The notes under the pieces were generated by a model. That model did not search any database. It was not told where the DNA came from and was given only the letters and a program-made list of their open reading frames with translations. This document shows, in pieces, positions 8,183-16,632 of a stretch of 64,000 nucleotides of DNA (positions within the stretch are counted from its first letter, which is position 1; every line of letters begins with the position of its first letter). The stretch covers positions 151,156-215,155 of the forward strand of contig JADGAV010000004.1 in NCBI GenBank assembly GCA_015231825.1, written 5' to 3'. The translations under genes were made by a program, and so were the position numbers. This DNA is from SAR324 cluster bacterium (GTDB taxonomy: Bacteria; SAR324; NAC60-12).

Positions 8183-9019
8183 TTATTCCTTTTCCTGCAA
8201 GACAGGCAGTTTCATCTCATTTGCCTCCCAATCTGTTTTTATCCAGGCAAAGTCAGGATCATCAAATGGAGGAGTCGCCCGCGCTTCATTCAACAGATTG
8301 CCTGCCAGGTAGTTGAGAAAGTAAACATTGCAGTTGGGCGCAGCAGCAGTCGAATGGAACCCCTTTGTCACCAGAACTAAATCTCCATCATAAAACGGTA
8401 AGATTTCATCAAATTCACTATCCACCCGGTAGTTGCGATGCATACCAAAGCCGTAGTCTGGATCTGTGCGGAAGTAATAAACCTCATCCAGACACGGAGA
8501 ACCTCCGTAGCCATCGTGGCAATGAGGAGGCCAGCCTGACCAACTGCCGCCAGGCAGATAAATTTCATACAAGATGAGGCGTTCTGCCGGAAGCGGATGG
8601 GCCAGGGTGTGGACGACTTGCCGGGTGGCTTTGCCGCCGCCACGAATTTCAGTTTTTATTTCAGCCGGTTCGAAGAGACGCACCGGATATTTTCCTTCTG
8701 CCGGAGCACCTCCGAGCGCAAATTCAAATTCGGCTTCAGCGTCCACTGTGATTTCGTGATTTGGCGGAACATAAAGCACCGATGCTCTTCCCTTGAATAC
8801 GCTTTCACGAAAAAGATCAAACCGTTCGCCTCCAACTTGAACCCGACCATGGCCTGACAAGGGCACCAGGGCCATTTCATTGGAAGCTGAATGCTGCCTG
8901 AAACTTTCTCCTTTTTTAAGGGATACAACTTTAAATGACAGATAATCCCAGGAGGCCGACTCGGGGGTTACGTCAATCTTGATCGTTTCATTATTGATTG
9001 GTCTGATTAAGTGCTCCAT
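8183..9019 (-). CDS. iolB: 5-deoxy-glucuronate isomerase IolB
   Basis: 278 residues, typical length. It is a bicupin that converts 5-deoxy-D-glucuronate into 2-deoxy-5-keto-D-gluconate in the middle of the inositol pathway. The C-terminal cupin has the metal site in PPHCHDGYGG followed by CLDEVYYFR, with His, His and Glu ligands, and the late GFHSTAAAPNCNVYFLNYL strand typical of IolB. The ribosome site is GAAGGAG. It is flanked by iolC (74 bp upstream) and the LacD-type aldolase gene on the same strand. These three genes cover consecutive steps: isomerisation, phosphorylation and cleavage. Confidence 0.95.
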   Translation of the reverse strand: MEHLIRPINNETIKIDVTPESASWDYLSFKVVSLKKGESFRQHSASNEMALVPLSGHGRVQVGGERFDLFRESVFKGRASVLYVPPNHEITVDAEAEFEFALGGAPAEGKYPVRLFEPAEIKTEIRGGGKATRQVVHTLAHPLPAERLILYEIYLPGGSWSGWPPHCHDGYGGSPCLDEVYYFRTDPDYGFGMHRNYRVDSEFDEILPFYDGDLVLVTKGFHSTAAAPNCNVYFLNYLAGNLLNEARATPPFDDPDFAWIKTDWEANEMKLPVLQEKE

Positions 9020-9093
9020 AGTTCTCCTTCATTGAGAATAAACCGCGATAGGAATTAATTTTACAAGCGCTGCAAAAACTTTGAATTCATCGA

Positions 9094-10107
9094 TTAAAAT
9101 CCTCCATGTTTTTCAATAAATTCCAGGGACTCCTGCTCATACGGCATTGCTTTTGAACACCCGTGCCGCGTGACCACCAGAGCTCCGCAGGCATTCCCCA
9201 TGCGACTGCAGTGATACCAGTCCCAGCCTTTAATATAACCATAGATCAAACCACTGGCAAAAGCATCACCTGCACCCACGGTGTTGAGGACTTCCACAGG
9301 AAATCCAGCAGCATCAGTCACGTCATTTGTTTTCGAAAATATACTCGCGCCGCGGGGACCGCGCTTCAGGACCACGGCATCCGGGTACTGAGCTGACGTC
9401 AATATGGAATGAATCATTTCATCAAGTTCGTTGATTTGATTTGCTCCCAGGGCTTGGCCTTGCAGGACTGGAGTAGGGTCTTCAGCCAATAAAGCGAAAA
9501 ATTCTTCCTCGGTACCGATAACGACTTCCATTTGATTGAGGATCGTTTTAATATTGAGCCGAAACGAATGGGGATGAGTCCACTGATCAGGTCGCAAATC
9601 CAAATCCAAAAAAGTTTTGACTCCCAATCGCTTGCATTGGTCTGCGAGAAAAATAGCGCTGTCCCGACTTGTGCCCCGGCTGAGTGCTGTGCCAGAAAGC
9701 TGAAAAGCTTTGCTTTCCGCAATGGGTAGCATTTCGGCGTCATCAATCGTCAAATGTATATCAGAGGGATTGTCCCGGTAAAATACCAGGGGGAAATTGT
9801 TGGGAGGTTGGATGGCAACAAGTGCCAACCCTGTATGGCTATCCGGTTTGCGTTGAATGAAATCTGTTATAACACCTTCATTTTGCAGATATCTCAGTAC
9901 AAAATCACCCACTCGGTCCTGCCCTACGGCAGTAAAGGCCGCAGTTTTTAAACCCAGTCGACTGGTACCGATCGCGATATTGACTGGACTTCCTCCTACT
10001 GAAGTATCAAAGCCGGTGACATCTTCAAAAGGAGCCCCAATATTCTGGGCGAACAAATCCATTGAGACTCGGCCCATTGTAATCAAATCAATTGGCTTGT
10101 CGACCAT
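9094..10107 (-). CDS. iolC: 5-dehydro-2-deoxygluconokinase IolC
   Basis: 337 residues, a PfkB/ribokinase-family kinase. It has the N-terminal substrate motif GGSPVNIAIGTSRLG near residue 38 and the C-terminal signature NTVGAGDAFASGLIYG with catalytic Asp281. It phosphorylates 2-deoxy-5-keto-gluconate so that the next enzyme can cleave it. MGRVSMDLFAQNIGAPFEDV at the N-terminus is characteristic of IolC. Many proteobacterial IolC proteins are about 630 residues because of a fused DUF2090 domain; this one has only the kinase. It is the first gene of the iol transcript, and the strong promoter and inverted repeat upstream suggest repressor control. Confidence 0.94.
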   Translation of the reverse strand: MVDKPIDLITMGRVSMDLFAQNIGAPFEDVTGFDTSVGGSPVNIAIGTSRLGLKTAAFTAVGQDRVGDFVLRYLQNEGVITDFIQRKPDSHTGLALVAIQPPNNFPLVFYRDNPSDIHLTIDDAEMLPIAESKAFQLSGTALSRGTSRDSAIFLADQCKRLGVKTFLDLDLRPDQWTHPHSFRLNIKTILNQMEVVIGTEEEFFALLAEDPTPVLQGQALGANQINELDEMIHSILTSAQYPDAVVLKRGPRGASIFSKTNDVTDAAGFPVEVLNTVGAGDAFASGLIYGYIKGWDWYHCSRMGNACGALVVTRHGCSKAMPYEQESLEFIEKHGGF

Positions 10108-10139
10108 GACAGCACATTCCCTTAATCAGAGCTTACAAT

Positions 10140-10160
10140 TTTGTACGATTATCGTTCAAA
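10140..10160. promoter_or_regulatory. 21-bp inverted repeat, probable operator of the iol operon
   Basis: Half-sites TTTGTACGAT and ATCGTTCAAA flank a central T; nine of ten positions are symmetric. The repeat lies about 14-34 bp downstream of the predicted transcription start of iolC, a classic position for a repressor. The regulator is not encoded in the window. Confidence 0.6.
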
Positions 10161-10180
10161 TTTAATATTATGAAAAACAA

Positions 10181-10209
10181 ACAATAAACATTCTCCGTTC
10201 TCATGTCAA
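10181..10209 (-). promoter_or_regulatory. Sigma-70-type promoter of iolC
   Basis: Read on the minus strand, TTGACA (10209-10204) is followed after exactly 17 bp by TATTGT (10186-10181). The -35 box is perfect. The start site would fall near 10174, about 67 bp before the iolC ATG and just before the inverted repeat. Confidence 0.6.
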
Positions 10210-10356
10210 TTATTTTATCTTCTGTCCATGGTCAACTTGAACAAAATACGGCTATTGTCTTTATGAAAATAATAAGTTAATATTTTATTTCAATAACTTA
10301 CTGTAAAACCTTTGAAGATTATAGTAAGTGCATAGTAAAATAATTTTATCATTTAA

Positions 10357-10377
10357 CGTTCAGTGAACGATTATTCT
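10357..10377. promoter_or_regulatory. Second operator-like palindrome in the iolC upstream gap
   Basis: CGTTCA-G-TGAACG (10357-10369) is a perfect 13-bp inverted repeat that continues into GATTATTC. The GAACGATTAT part matches the iolC operator core. It sits about 200 bp upstream of the first site, a distance compatible with DNA looping. The rest of the 10161-10645 gap is AT-rich and shows no gene that I can support. Confidence 0.4.
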
Positions 10378-10645
10378 TACACAATTGATCATTTACCGCT
10401 TCCTGGGATCACCACTCCTCAAGCCTTCTTTTCCGTAATTTGCCATCAAAATTGATCTTCCACATCCAGTTCTAAAGCCTGGTAAAAATCGCTTCTGGTC
10501 ATTTTCGCAGTCAGGCAACAAGGTAAAGTTCTTCAATTCGCTCAGCGTCCTTAATTCCCTCACTTTGAACAATGATTCATAAATTTTCCGACATCATCAC
10601 CCGTCAGATAAGAAAAACCCATGCTGCCTAGGGCAAGAAATGTCA

Positions 10646-12736
10646 TCATAAATCCTTGAATCCTTTGCCTTCTTGAGCCAGGCGCTTCAGCAGAGGAGAT
10701 GGAGTCAGGTGTTCTCCATATTCCTTGGCATATCGTTCCAAATCGGCAACGATGCTTTTCAGACCGATTTGATCGGCAAAATAAGTTGGACCTCCACGGT
10801 AAACCGGCCATCCGTAACCATAAACCCAAACCACATCAATATCAGATGGGCGCAAAGCGATCCCTTCTTCCAAAATTTTTGCTGCTTCATTGATCATCGC
10901 ATAGATCATCCTTTTGAGCATGTCTTCTTCGGAAATCGGTATGCGTGTTATTTGGGATGCCTCCGAGACTTTTTTAATGATTGCCTCCACTTCGTCATTG
11001 GGAATAGGGGTGCGGCTTCCTTCCGAGTAGTCATAAAAACCAGCTCCAGTCTTTTGTCCCCGACGATTTCTCACACAAAGCTGGTGTCGAATATTAGTTT
11101 CTTTATCGGGTGTTTGATCCCCCCGCCAGCCAATATCCAATCCCGCTAAATCCGACATGGCAAAGGGCCCCATCGGAAAGCCGAAATCAAAGATCACTTT
11201 GTCAATTTCCTGAGGCAGGGCGTTTCTCAGCAGCAAACTTCCCGATTCAACACTGCGGGCTGCCAACATACGGTTGCCGACAAAGCCATCACAGACGCCT
11301 ACAAGTACTGCAACTTTGCCGATTTTCCTTGCTAAAGCCATTACAGTAGCGATGATATCCTTGGAACTTCGATCTCCGCGAACAATTTCCAAAAGTTTCA
11401 TCACATTGGCGGGACTGAAAAAATGGGTTCCAATCACGTCCTGGGGTCTCGCAGTGACACTGGCGATTTCATTGATGTCGAGATAGGAAGTATTCGAAGC
11501 TAAAATCGCACCTGATTTGCAAATCTTGTCGAGCTGTTTGAAGACGGATTTTTTGAGATCCATGTCTTCATAGACTGCTTCTATCACCATATCCACTTCT
11601 GCAAAAGCATTCATATCCAAACTTCCTTCCAGAATGGACATTCGTGCTTTCACATCGGCTTCAGTGAGTCGACCTTTCCTGGCAGTATTTTCATAGTTTT
11701 TGCGAATGATCCCCACACCTCGGTCCAGGGCTTCTTTTTGGACTTCCACTATTTTCACAGGAATTCCTGCGTTGAGGAAGTTCATGGCAATTCCGCCTCC
11801 CATGGTGCCTGCTCCAAGAATACCGATTTTTTCGATATTCCGGGTTGGTGTATCTTTGGGAACATCCGGAATTTTGTTGGCAACCCGTTCGATGAAGAAA
11901 AAATAACGTTGTGCAGCAGATTCGGGACTGTCATGCACTTCTTTGAACAAACGCCCTTCGTTTTTCATTGCGTCATCAAAAGATAAATTGACAGCGCCTT
12001 CAACGGCCTGAATAATTGCCTCCGGTGCTTTGAATCCCCGACTTTTTCTTGCAATGGATTTTCTAATATTGTTGAATAGTTCAGGATTGTCCTTTGCTTC
12101 CGCCAACTTTTCACTTCTGTCCCTGACACGCAGCAGTGGTCGGGCTTCGGCAACAATTTTTCTTGCAAAAACGAGCGCCTGTTCTTTCATATCACCTTCA
12201 ACGATTTCATCCACGAGTCCATGGGCCAAAGCATCATTGGCATCAATGGGATTGCCTGAAATATTCATGTCCAATGCTTTTTCAACACCCATGATTCTTG
12301 GAAGGCGGACAGTTCCTCCGGCCCCGGGAATCAAACCTAAATGGACTTCCGGCTGCCCCATTTTTGCTTTTGAATTGGAAATTCGATAATGGCAGCCCAT
12401 TGCCGTTTCTAGCCCTCCTCCCAGGGCGGTCCCATGAATTGCAGCGACAATCGGTTTTGAACAGTTTTCCATGGCATCGATCACTTCTAAAAGGCGAGGA
12501 ATCCCCTGGGCCGGAGCTTTGCCGAACTCGGTAATATCGGCCCCGGCAATAAAGGTCCTTCCTTCACAATGAAGAACAAGAGCCTTGATCTCCGAATTGG
12601 CATCTCCTTCCTTTATCCCTTGAAAAAGTCCCTGTCGGACATGTGAACTCAACGCATTGACTGGAGGATTGTTGACAGTAATTATTCCGATCTCACCATT
12701 CACTTCAAAAGAGACGGATTCTGTTAGTTTCTTCAT
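10646..12736 (-). CDS. Bifunctional enoyl-CoA hydratase / 3-hydroxyacyl-CoA dehydrogenase (FadJ/peroxisomal-type)
   Basis: 696 residues carrying two consecutive steps of fatty-acid beta-oxidation in the cytoplasm. The N-terminal crotonase domain (about 1-190) has FIAGADITEFG and catalytic-type Glu110 (GGGLETAMG) and Glu130 (GQPEVHLGLIPGAGGT). From about residue 300 comes the NAD-binding domain (IGILGAGTMGGGIAMNF), with the His438-Glu450 pair in VIGTHFFSPANVMKLLE. Two C-terminal 3HCDH helical repeats follow. The order hydratase-then-dehydrogenase and the length match the peroxisomal bifunctional enzyme and FadJ. The ribosome site AAAGGAG is good. No thiolase gene follows, so a separate thiolase is needed elsewhere. 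A tiny coupled frame overlaps its stop (10560-10649). Confidence 0.92.
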   Translation of the reverse strand: MKKLTESVSFEVNGEIGIITVNNPPVNALSSHVRQGLFQGIKEGDANSEIKALVLHCEGRTFIAGADITEFGKAPAQGIPRLLEVIDAMENCSKPIVAAIHGTALGGGLETAMGCHYRISNSKAKMGQPEVHLGLIPGAGGTVRLPRIMGVEKALDMNISGNPIDANDALAHGLVDEIVEGDMKEQALVFARKIVAEARPLLRVRDRSEKLAEAKDNPELFNNIRKSIARKSRGFKAPEAIIQAVEGAVNLSFDDAMKNEGRLFKEVHDSPESAAQRYFFFIERVANKIPDVPKDTPTRNIEKIGILGAGTMGGGIAMNFLNAGIPVKIVEVQKEALDRGVGIIRKNYENTARKGRLTEADVKARMSILEGSLDMNAFAEVDMVIEAVYEDMDLKKSVFKQLDKICKSGAILASNTSYLDINEIASVTARPQDVIGTHFFSPANVMKLLEIVRGDRSSKDIIATVMALARKIGKVAVLVGVCDGFVGNRMLAARSVESGSLLLRNALPQEIDKVIFDFGFPMGPFAMSDLAGLDIGWRGDQTPDKETNIRHQLCVRNRRGQKTGAGFYDYSEGSRTPIPNDEVEAIIKKVSEASQITRIPISEEDMLKRMIYAMINEAAKILEEGIALRPSDIDVVWVYGYGWPVYRGGPTYFADQIGLKSIVADLERYAKEYGEHLTPSPLLKRLAQEGKGFKDL

Positions 12737-12837
12737 AAGACTCCTTTATTTTCAATGAATTATAATAGCTACGTTTTTCTTAAACCTTTCCTGCTTCAAC
12801 TGATCCCTATCTCTCTAACAAAGAATAAAAAACCTGC

Positions 12838-14274
12838 TTAGCCATTTAACCAATCCAGAGAAGGTCTCATTTGAGCGAATGAAGACGCCTGTTCATAAGC
12901 ATAGGCAACACGCAGAGCCATTTCTTCATGAAAAGGTTTGGCGTAAATCATCAAGCCGATGGGCATGCCCTTTTTTGTTATTCCACAGGGAATTGATACC
13001 GCACACAAATTCAGAAGATTTCCGATGGTGGTGTTTCTTAAATACCTCAGATTGTATTGAGAATAAATTTCGTAACCCTGATCAATTTCTTTCAATGGGA
13101 AGGCTGGTATTGCAGTGCTGGGTACAATCAACGCGTCTACATCAGAAAGGCGGTCGACTGCTTGTTTTCGGAGACCGGCCATTTTACGGAGAATTTCAAA
13201 ATATTCCGGACCGCTGACATCCACTCCAACTGCTATTCGTGGTCCTACCACGGAATCCAGTTTTTCAACATTTCCATCAAATACTTTTCGATTGTGTGCA
13301 TATCCTTCCGTCACAATGATCTGGCCACGGGGCTGAATGCTCAAGGCTTCCTGTGCTTCAGGAAAATCTATACTTTCAACAACAGCTCCCTGCTCTTTAA
13401 AAACATCGCCTGTTTTTCGAACGGCTTCTTCCACATCAGGGTCCACATCTTCCCAAAATGCGGATTCTGCAAAATGAACACGGAGATTTTTCACCCCCCT
13501 TTTTATTCCGCTGAGGACATCGTGAGGTGTTTGGCCAGTCGTAGTCGGATCCCCATTTTTATCTTCGCCCTGCATCACCTGATAAGCGATGGCGCAATCT
13601 TCAACGGAACGAGCGAGTGGTCCGACTGTGTCCAATGTTGTGCAGAGCGGATAGACCCCTTTACGACTGATTCGGCCCACAGTTGTTTTTAATCCGATAA
13701 TCCCGCAAAGTGAAGCAGGAATTCTTACAGATCCCCCTGTGTCGCTTCCCAATGCCATAGGGATCATGCCTGATGAAACCGCAACGGCTGTTCCGCTGCT
13801 GGAACCTCCAGGAGCATGAGGATTTTTATGCCAGGGATTGTGGGGCGTGCCATGGTCATGGTTGATTCCAACTCCTCCCAGGGCAAATTGAACAGTATGG
13901 GTTTTTCCCAAGATGACTGCCCCTGAATTTCTTAGGAGGCGCACCACGGTGGAATCCTCATCGGCAATATTATTGTTCAACATTGAACACCCTGCCTCGG
14001 TGGGCACTCCCTTGATGTCATATAAATCTTTGACAGCAATCGGAATCCCATGCAGAGGACCGAGATAAGTGCCGTTTTTAATAGCCTGCTCTGCTGTTTG
14101 AGCTTGAGCAATGGCCTGTTCTTTCATGACTAATTTGAAGGCTTGAAGCTGAGGATCAAGTGAAGCAATGCGTTTTAGAAAGATTTCCGTCAGATCAACT
14201 GGTGAGAGACTGCCGGATTGGATTTGAGAGGCTAATTCCGAGATGGTTTGATAATAAAAAGGGTCTTTCAACAT
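12838..14274 (-). CDS. Amidase signature family hydrolase
   Basis: 478 residues. The Ser-cisSer-Lys triad of the amidase-signature family is complete: Lys82 in AVKDLYD, Ser158 in APGGSSSG, and nucleophile Ser182 in GSDTGGSVRIPAS. The enzyme hydrolyses a carboxamide to acid and ammonia. It resembles GatA in the core, but there are no gatB or gatC neighbours. The C-terminal part (PIGLMIYAKPFHEEMALRVA) is of the stand-alone amidase type. The substrate is therefore unknown and could be an aliphatic amide, an indoleacetamide-like compound or an N-acyl compound. It lies upstream of the beta-oxidation gene on the same strand with a 101-bp gap, so they may be co-transcribed. Confidence 0.9.
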   Translation of the reverse strand: MLKDPFYYQTISELASQIQSGSLSPVDLTEIFLKRIASLDPQLQAFKLVMKEQAIAQAQTAEQAIKNGTYLGPLHGIPIAVKDLYDIKGVPTEAGCSMLNNNIADEDSTVVRLLRNSGAVILGKTHTVQFALGGVGINHDHGTPHNPWHKNPHAPGGSSSGTAVAVSSGMIPMALGSDTGGSVRIPASLCGIIGLKTTVGRISRKGVYPLCTTLDTVGPLARSVEDCAIAYQVMQGEDKNGDPTTTGQTPHDVLSGIKRGVKNLRVHFAESAFWEDVDPDVEEAVRKTGDVFKEQGAVVESIDFPEAQEALSIQPRGQIIVTEGYAHNRKVFDGNVEKLDSVVGPRIAVGVDVSGPEYFEILRKMAGLRKQAVDRLSDVDALIVPSTAIPAFPLKEIDQGYEIYSQYNLRYLRNTTIGNLLNLCAVSIPCGITKKGMPIGLMIYAKPFHEEMALRVAYAYEQASSFAQMRPSLDWLNG

Positions 14275-14403
14275 GCGGATCTCCGATATGAGAGGTGAAC
14301 TCAGTGGCCGAATTTATCAAAAGCTGCAGAAATCGAAGGTAGTATCTCTTTGAGAGAAAACCCTCAATCCATTAATGCTCCAGTGGAAGTCATTTTTTCT
14401 GTT

Positions 14404-14432
14404 TAGACAAGGCGAAAATCTCGTGCTACCAT
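14404..14432 (+). promoter_or_regulatory. Possible sigma-70 promoter in the 14275-14617 gap
   Basis: TAGACA and TACCAT are separated by 17 bp, in the right place for the plus-strand genes that begin at 14618. Both boxes are only partial matches, so this is tentative. The rest of the 343-bp gap between divergent genes contains no coding frame that I can support. Confidence 0.3.
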
Positions 14433-14617
14433 AGAAGACAAACGAACCTTCAGAAAATGCTCAAAACTTGCTCAACTGCCTGTTCCTGTGGCATTGGAAA
14501 AGAGCTACAGACAGTAACGGTTTGAATCATTTGCAGGTGTACCTGTCATTTTCTTTCAATTCAGAAGGCAATGAGCATAGTGATGATCTCTTCACAGCTC
14601 AATATGCAAGGTATCCG

Positions 14618-14941
14618 ATGAACACTCGTCAGGCATTGTTGTTCAGTATAAGTTTGATGATGGCAGGGATGTCCTGCTCAAACAGCGCCGAAAAAAGTAC
14701 GGTGAAATTTGATCCACAAGATTACAATATTCAGCAAATCAAGGCATTACAGAAATACCATCAACTTCAAAGGGAGATCTACAGCAAATATCATTTGAAA
14801 AAAGCAGAAGATAAAAAAGCCTGGTCGGGACAAACGGAAGAACAAAGAGCATCACTTGAAAATATCAAACGAATCGAGCAGGTATTCAAGGAACAGCAGG
14901 AAGCAGAAGAAGCTCTCTTGAAAGGGGAATATGACCCTTGA
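14618..14941 (+). CDS. Small exported protein, probable lipoprotein with coiled coil
   Basis: 107 residues starting at the ATG at 14618 (AAGG a few bases upstream); a longer frame begins 50 codons earlier but without resemblance to a protein. The N-terminus MNTRQALLFSISLMMAGMSC is a signal sequence ending at a cysteine, although the lipobox (GMSC) is weak. The mature part is charged and helical (QQIKALQKYHQLQREIYSKY, NIKRIEQVFKEQQEAEEALL), so a coiled coil is likely. I do not recognise the family. The gene overlaps the next gene by 11 bp, which indicates translational coupling with the DsbA-like isomerase. Confidence 0.65.
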   Translation: MNTRQALLFSISLMMAGMSCSNSAEKSTVKFDPQDYNIQQIKALQKYHQLQREIYSKYHLKKAEDKKAWSGQTEEQRASLENIKRIEQVFKEQQEAEEALLKGEYDP

Positions 14942-15518
14942 GTTTTGGTTTGATTTTGCCAGTACCTATTCCTATCCAGCAGCATTGCGTCTCGAAAAAC
15001 TTTCAAAACAAATCAATATTGAATGGAAACCGTTCCTACTGGGTCCGATCTTCCGTGCTCAAGGATTGACAGATTCTCCTTTCAATCTCTTTCCTGCCAA
15101 AGGGAAATACATGTGGCGGGACATGGAACGTCTCAGTCAAAAATATTCGTTTCATTTTAGTAAACCTTCCATATTTCCCAGAAACGGATTGACTGCAGCC
15201 CGCATTTCACTGCTGGCCGAAAAAGAGCATTGGTTGCCGGAGTTTATCAGTGCTGTCTTTGTCGGCAATTTTGCGAACAACCGAGACATTTCCGATCTAA
15301 ATTTTCTGAAAGATACCCTTGAATCCCTGGGACTTTCTGCAGAACATATAATCGAGCAGGCGCAGTCCCCAGAAACTAAGGACCGTCTGCGGTCCCAAAC
15401 CGAGACGGCGAGTCAACTCGGTGTTTTTGGAGCACCCACCTTTATAATAAATCAGGAGATGTTTTGGGGAAATGACCGACTCGAAGACGCTTTGAATTGG
15501 TATTCATCCAGGCAATGA
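14931..15518 (+). CDS. DsbA-superfamily isomerase (2-hydroxychromene-2-carboxylate isomerase / GST kappa type)
   Basis: 195 residues, the standard length of the HCCA isomerase/GST-kappa group. It starts FWFDFASTYSYPAALR, where Ser replaces the DsbA active-site cysteine and is the residue that activates glutathione in this group. It has the PRNGLTAARISLLAEKE segment and ends with GVFGAPTFIINQEMFWGNDRLE, the typical cis-Pro substrate region. The enzyme isomerises an aromatic-ring cleavage intermediate or conjugates glutathione, in the cytoplasm. The neighbours (DUF711 protein, methyltransferases) do not define a known degradation pathway. It overlaps the upstream small exported-protein gene. 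Confidence 0.85.
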   Translation: MTLEFWFDFASTYSYPAALRLEKLSKQINIEWKPFLLGPIFRAQGLTDSPFNLFPAKGKYMWRDMERLSQKYSFHFSKPSIFPRNGLTAARISLLAEKEHWLPEFISAVFVGNFANNRDISDLNFLKDTLESLGLSAEHIIEQAQSPETKDRLRSQTETASQLGVFGAPTFIINQEMFWGNDRLEDALNWYSSRQ

Positions 15519-15530
15519 TCAAAAGACACC

Positions 15531-16547
15531 ATGAATGCAGAAAAAATTATACGGAGCCTGTGCTTTTTTTCAAGGCATCTCAACGATGCTATTCCAAACA
15601 AATTGGAAGAACTTGAAAACAGGCTGCTAGATCAGGGCTACCAGATCCAAACCCGACGGGCTTGTTTTTACGAGGAAAGCATCAAAAGCATAAATACCTG
15701 GAGTTGCGGTGATTCTTTCTATCTCAGTGCCGGAACATTGGATTTCAGAAGTGCCTCTTCTCAGTTGGATCCTTTTCTTAAGGCGAAAAATACTGCATTC
15801 AATCTCGATTTGACATCCGGTATGGAACCGGAAGCAGTTTCTCTTTTTTTTGAAATCATCCGGCGGGCTCCGCAAAGATCATTCAGCTTTGCATTCACCT
15901 TCAACAACAAAAGTTCCAGCCCCTTTTTTCCTTCTGCAGCATTCAGCAAACAAGGTTTTGCTATCGGACTCCAATCCACTGATCTCTCTGAGGAATGCGA
16001 AACAGTGGACGAATGGCTGCAAAACATGAAAACCGTCTGGAAAGAAATCCACCTTCTATTTGCAGATAAACCGGAATTTCTAGGAATCGATTCTTCGATT
16101 GCCCCACTTTATTCTGGAAAAAGCAGCTTCGTCAACTTTCTAAAAAGGCAAAAAGGATCTTTTTCAAATTCGGTCGCGACAGACATATTTCTGAAAATCA
16201 GCAATTTTATCATAACACAAAACCCGAAACCGGTGGGTCTATGCGGAATCATGCTACCCTGCCTGGAAGATTTTGAACTGGCTGTCGAATACGAAGCAGG
16301 AAATTTTCCTCTCGAAAGAAATATTTTTTTATCCCTGCACTGCGGACTTGGTATTGATACCTACCCCATTGGAATAGACGAATCTCCCGATCGGGTGCTG
16401 GAAATACTTTCGCTGCTTCAGCAATTGTCCGTCAAATACAACAAAGCCTTGTCTGCCCGCTTTGTCTCCGATGGCCAAAGTTCGATTGGACAAAAAAGCA
16501 ATTTTAACAATCAGTTTTTAAAAGACGTCGTGATTCGTCCCTTGTAA
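15531..16547 (+). CDS. DUF711/UPF0210-like protein of unknown function
   Basis: 338 residues without membrane segments or a signal. I relate it to the DUF711 family by several segments: IRSLCFF at the start, FLGIDSSIAPL around residue 182, GLCGIMLPCLEDFELA around 240, LSLHCGLGIDTYPI, and the C-terminal LSVKYNKALSARFVSDGQ. DUF711 proteins are cytoplasmic, resemble glycyl-radical-adjacent folds and have no agreed reaction. This copy is shorter than the common 450-residue members and diverged in its first half. It follows the isomerase gene by 12 bp in the same operon and precedes a methyltransferase gene by 85 bp. Confidence 0.65.
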   Translation: MNAEKIIRSLCFFSRHLNDAIPNKLEELENRLLDQGYQIQTRRACFYEESIKSINTWSCGDSFYLSAGTLDFRSASSQLDPFLKAKNTAFNLDLTSGMEPEAVSLFFEIIRRAPQRSFSFAFTFNNKSSSPFFPSAAFSKQGFAIGLQSTDLSEECETVDEWLQNMKTVWKEIHLLFADKPEFLGIDSSIAPLYSGKSSFVNFLKRQKGSFSNSVATDIFLKISNFIITQNPKPVGLCGIMLPCLEDFELAVEYEAGNFPLERNIFLSLHCGLGIDTYPIGIDESPDRVLEILSLLQQLSVKYNKALSARFVSDGQSSIGQKSNFNNQFLKDVVIRPL

Positions 16548-16632
16548 GGAATTTTGCCAGAACAACTTATGTTAACCGTTGATCATCAAGCTAAATATCA
16601 ATTTAAAAATTTTTATTTCAGGAAGAAATCAA

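Noticed and set aside
13057..13692. 211-codon plus-strand frame opposite the amidase gene
   Set aside because: It overlaps conserved amidase sequence and has no protein-like pattern or ribosome site.
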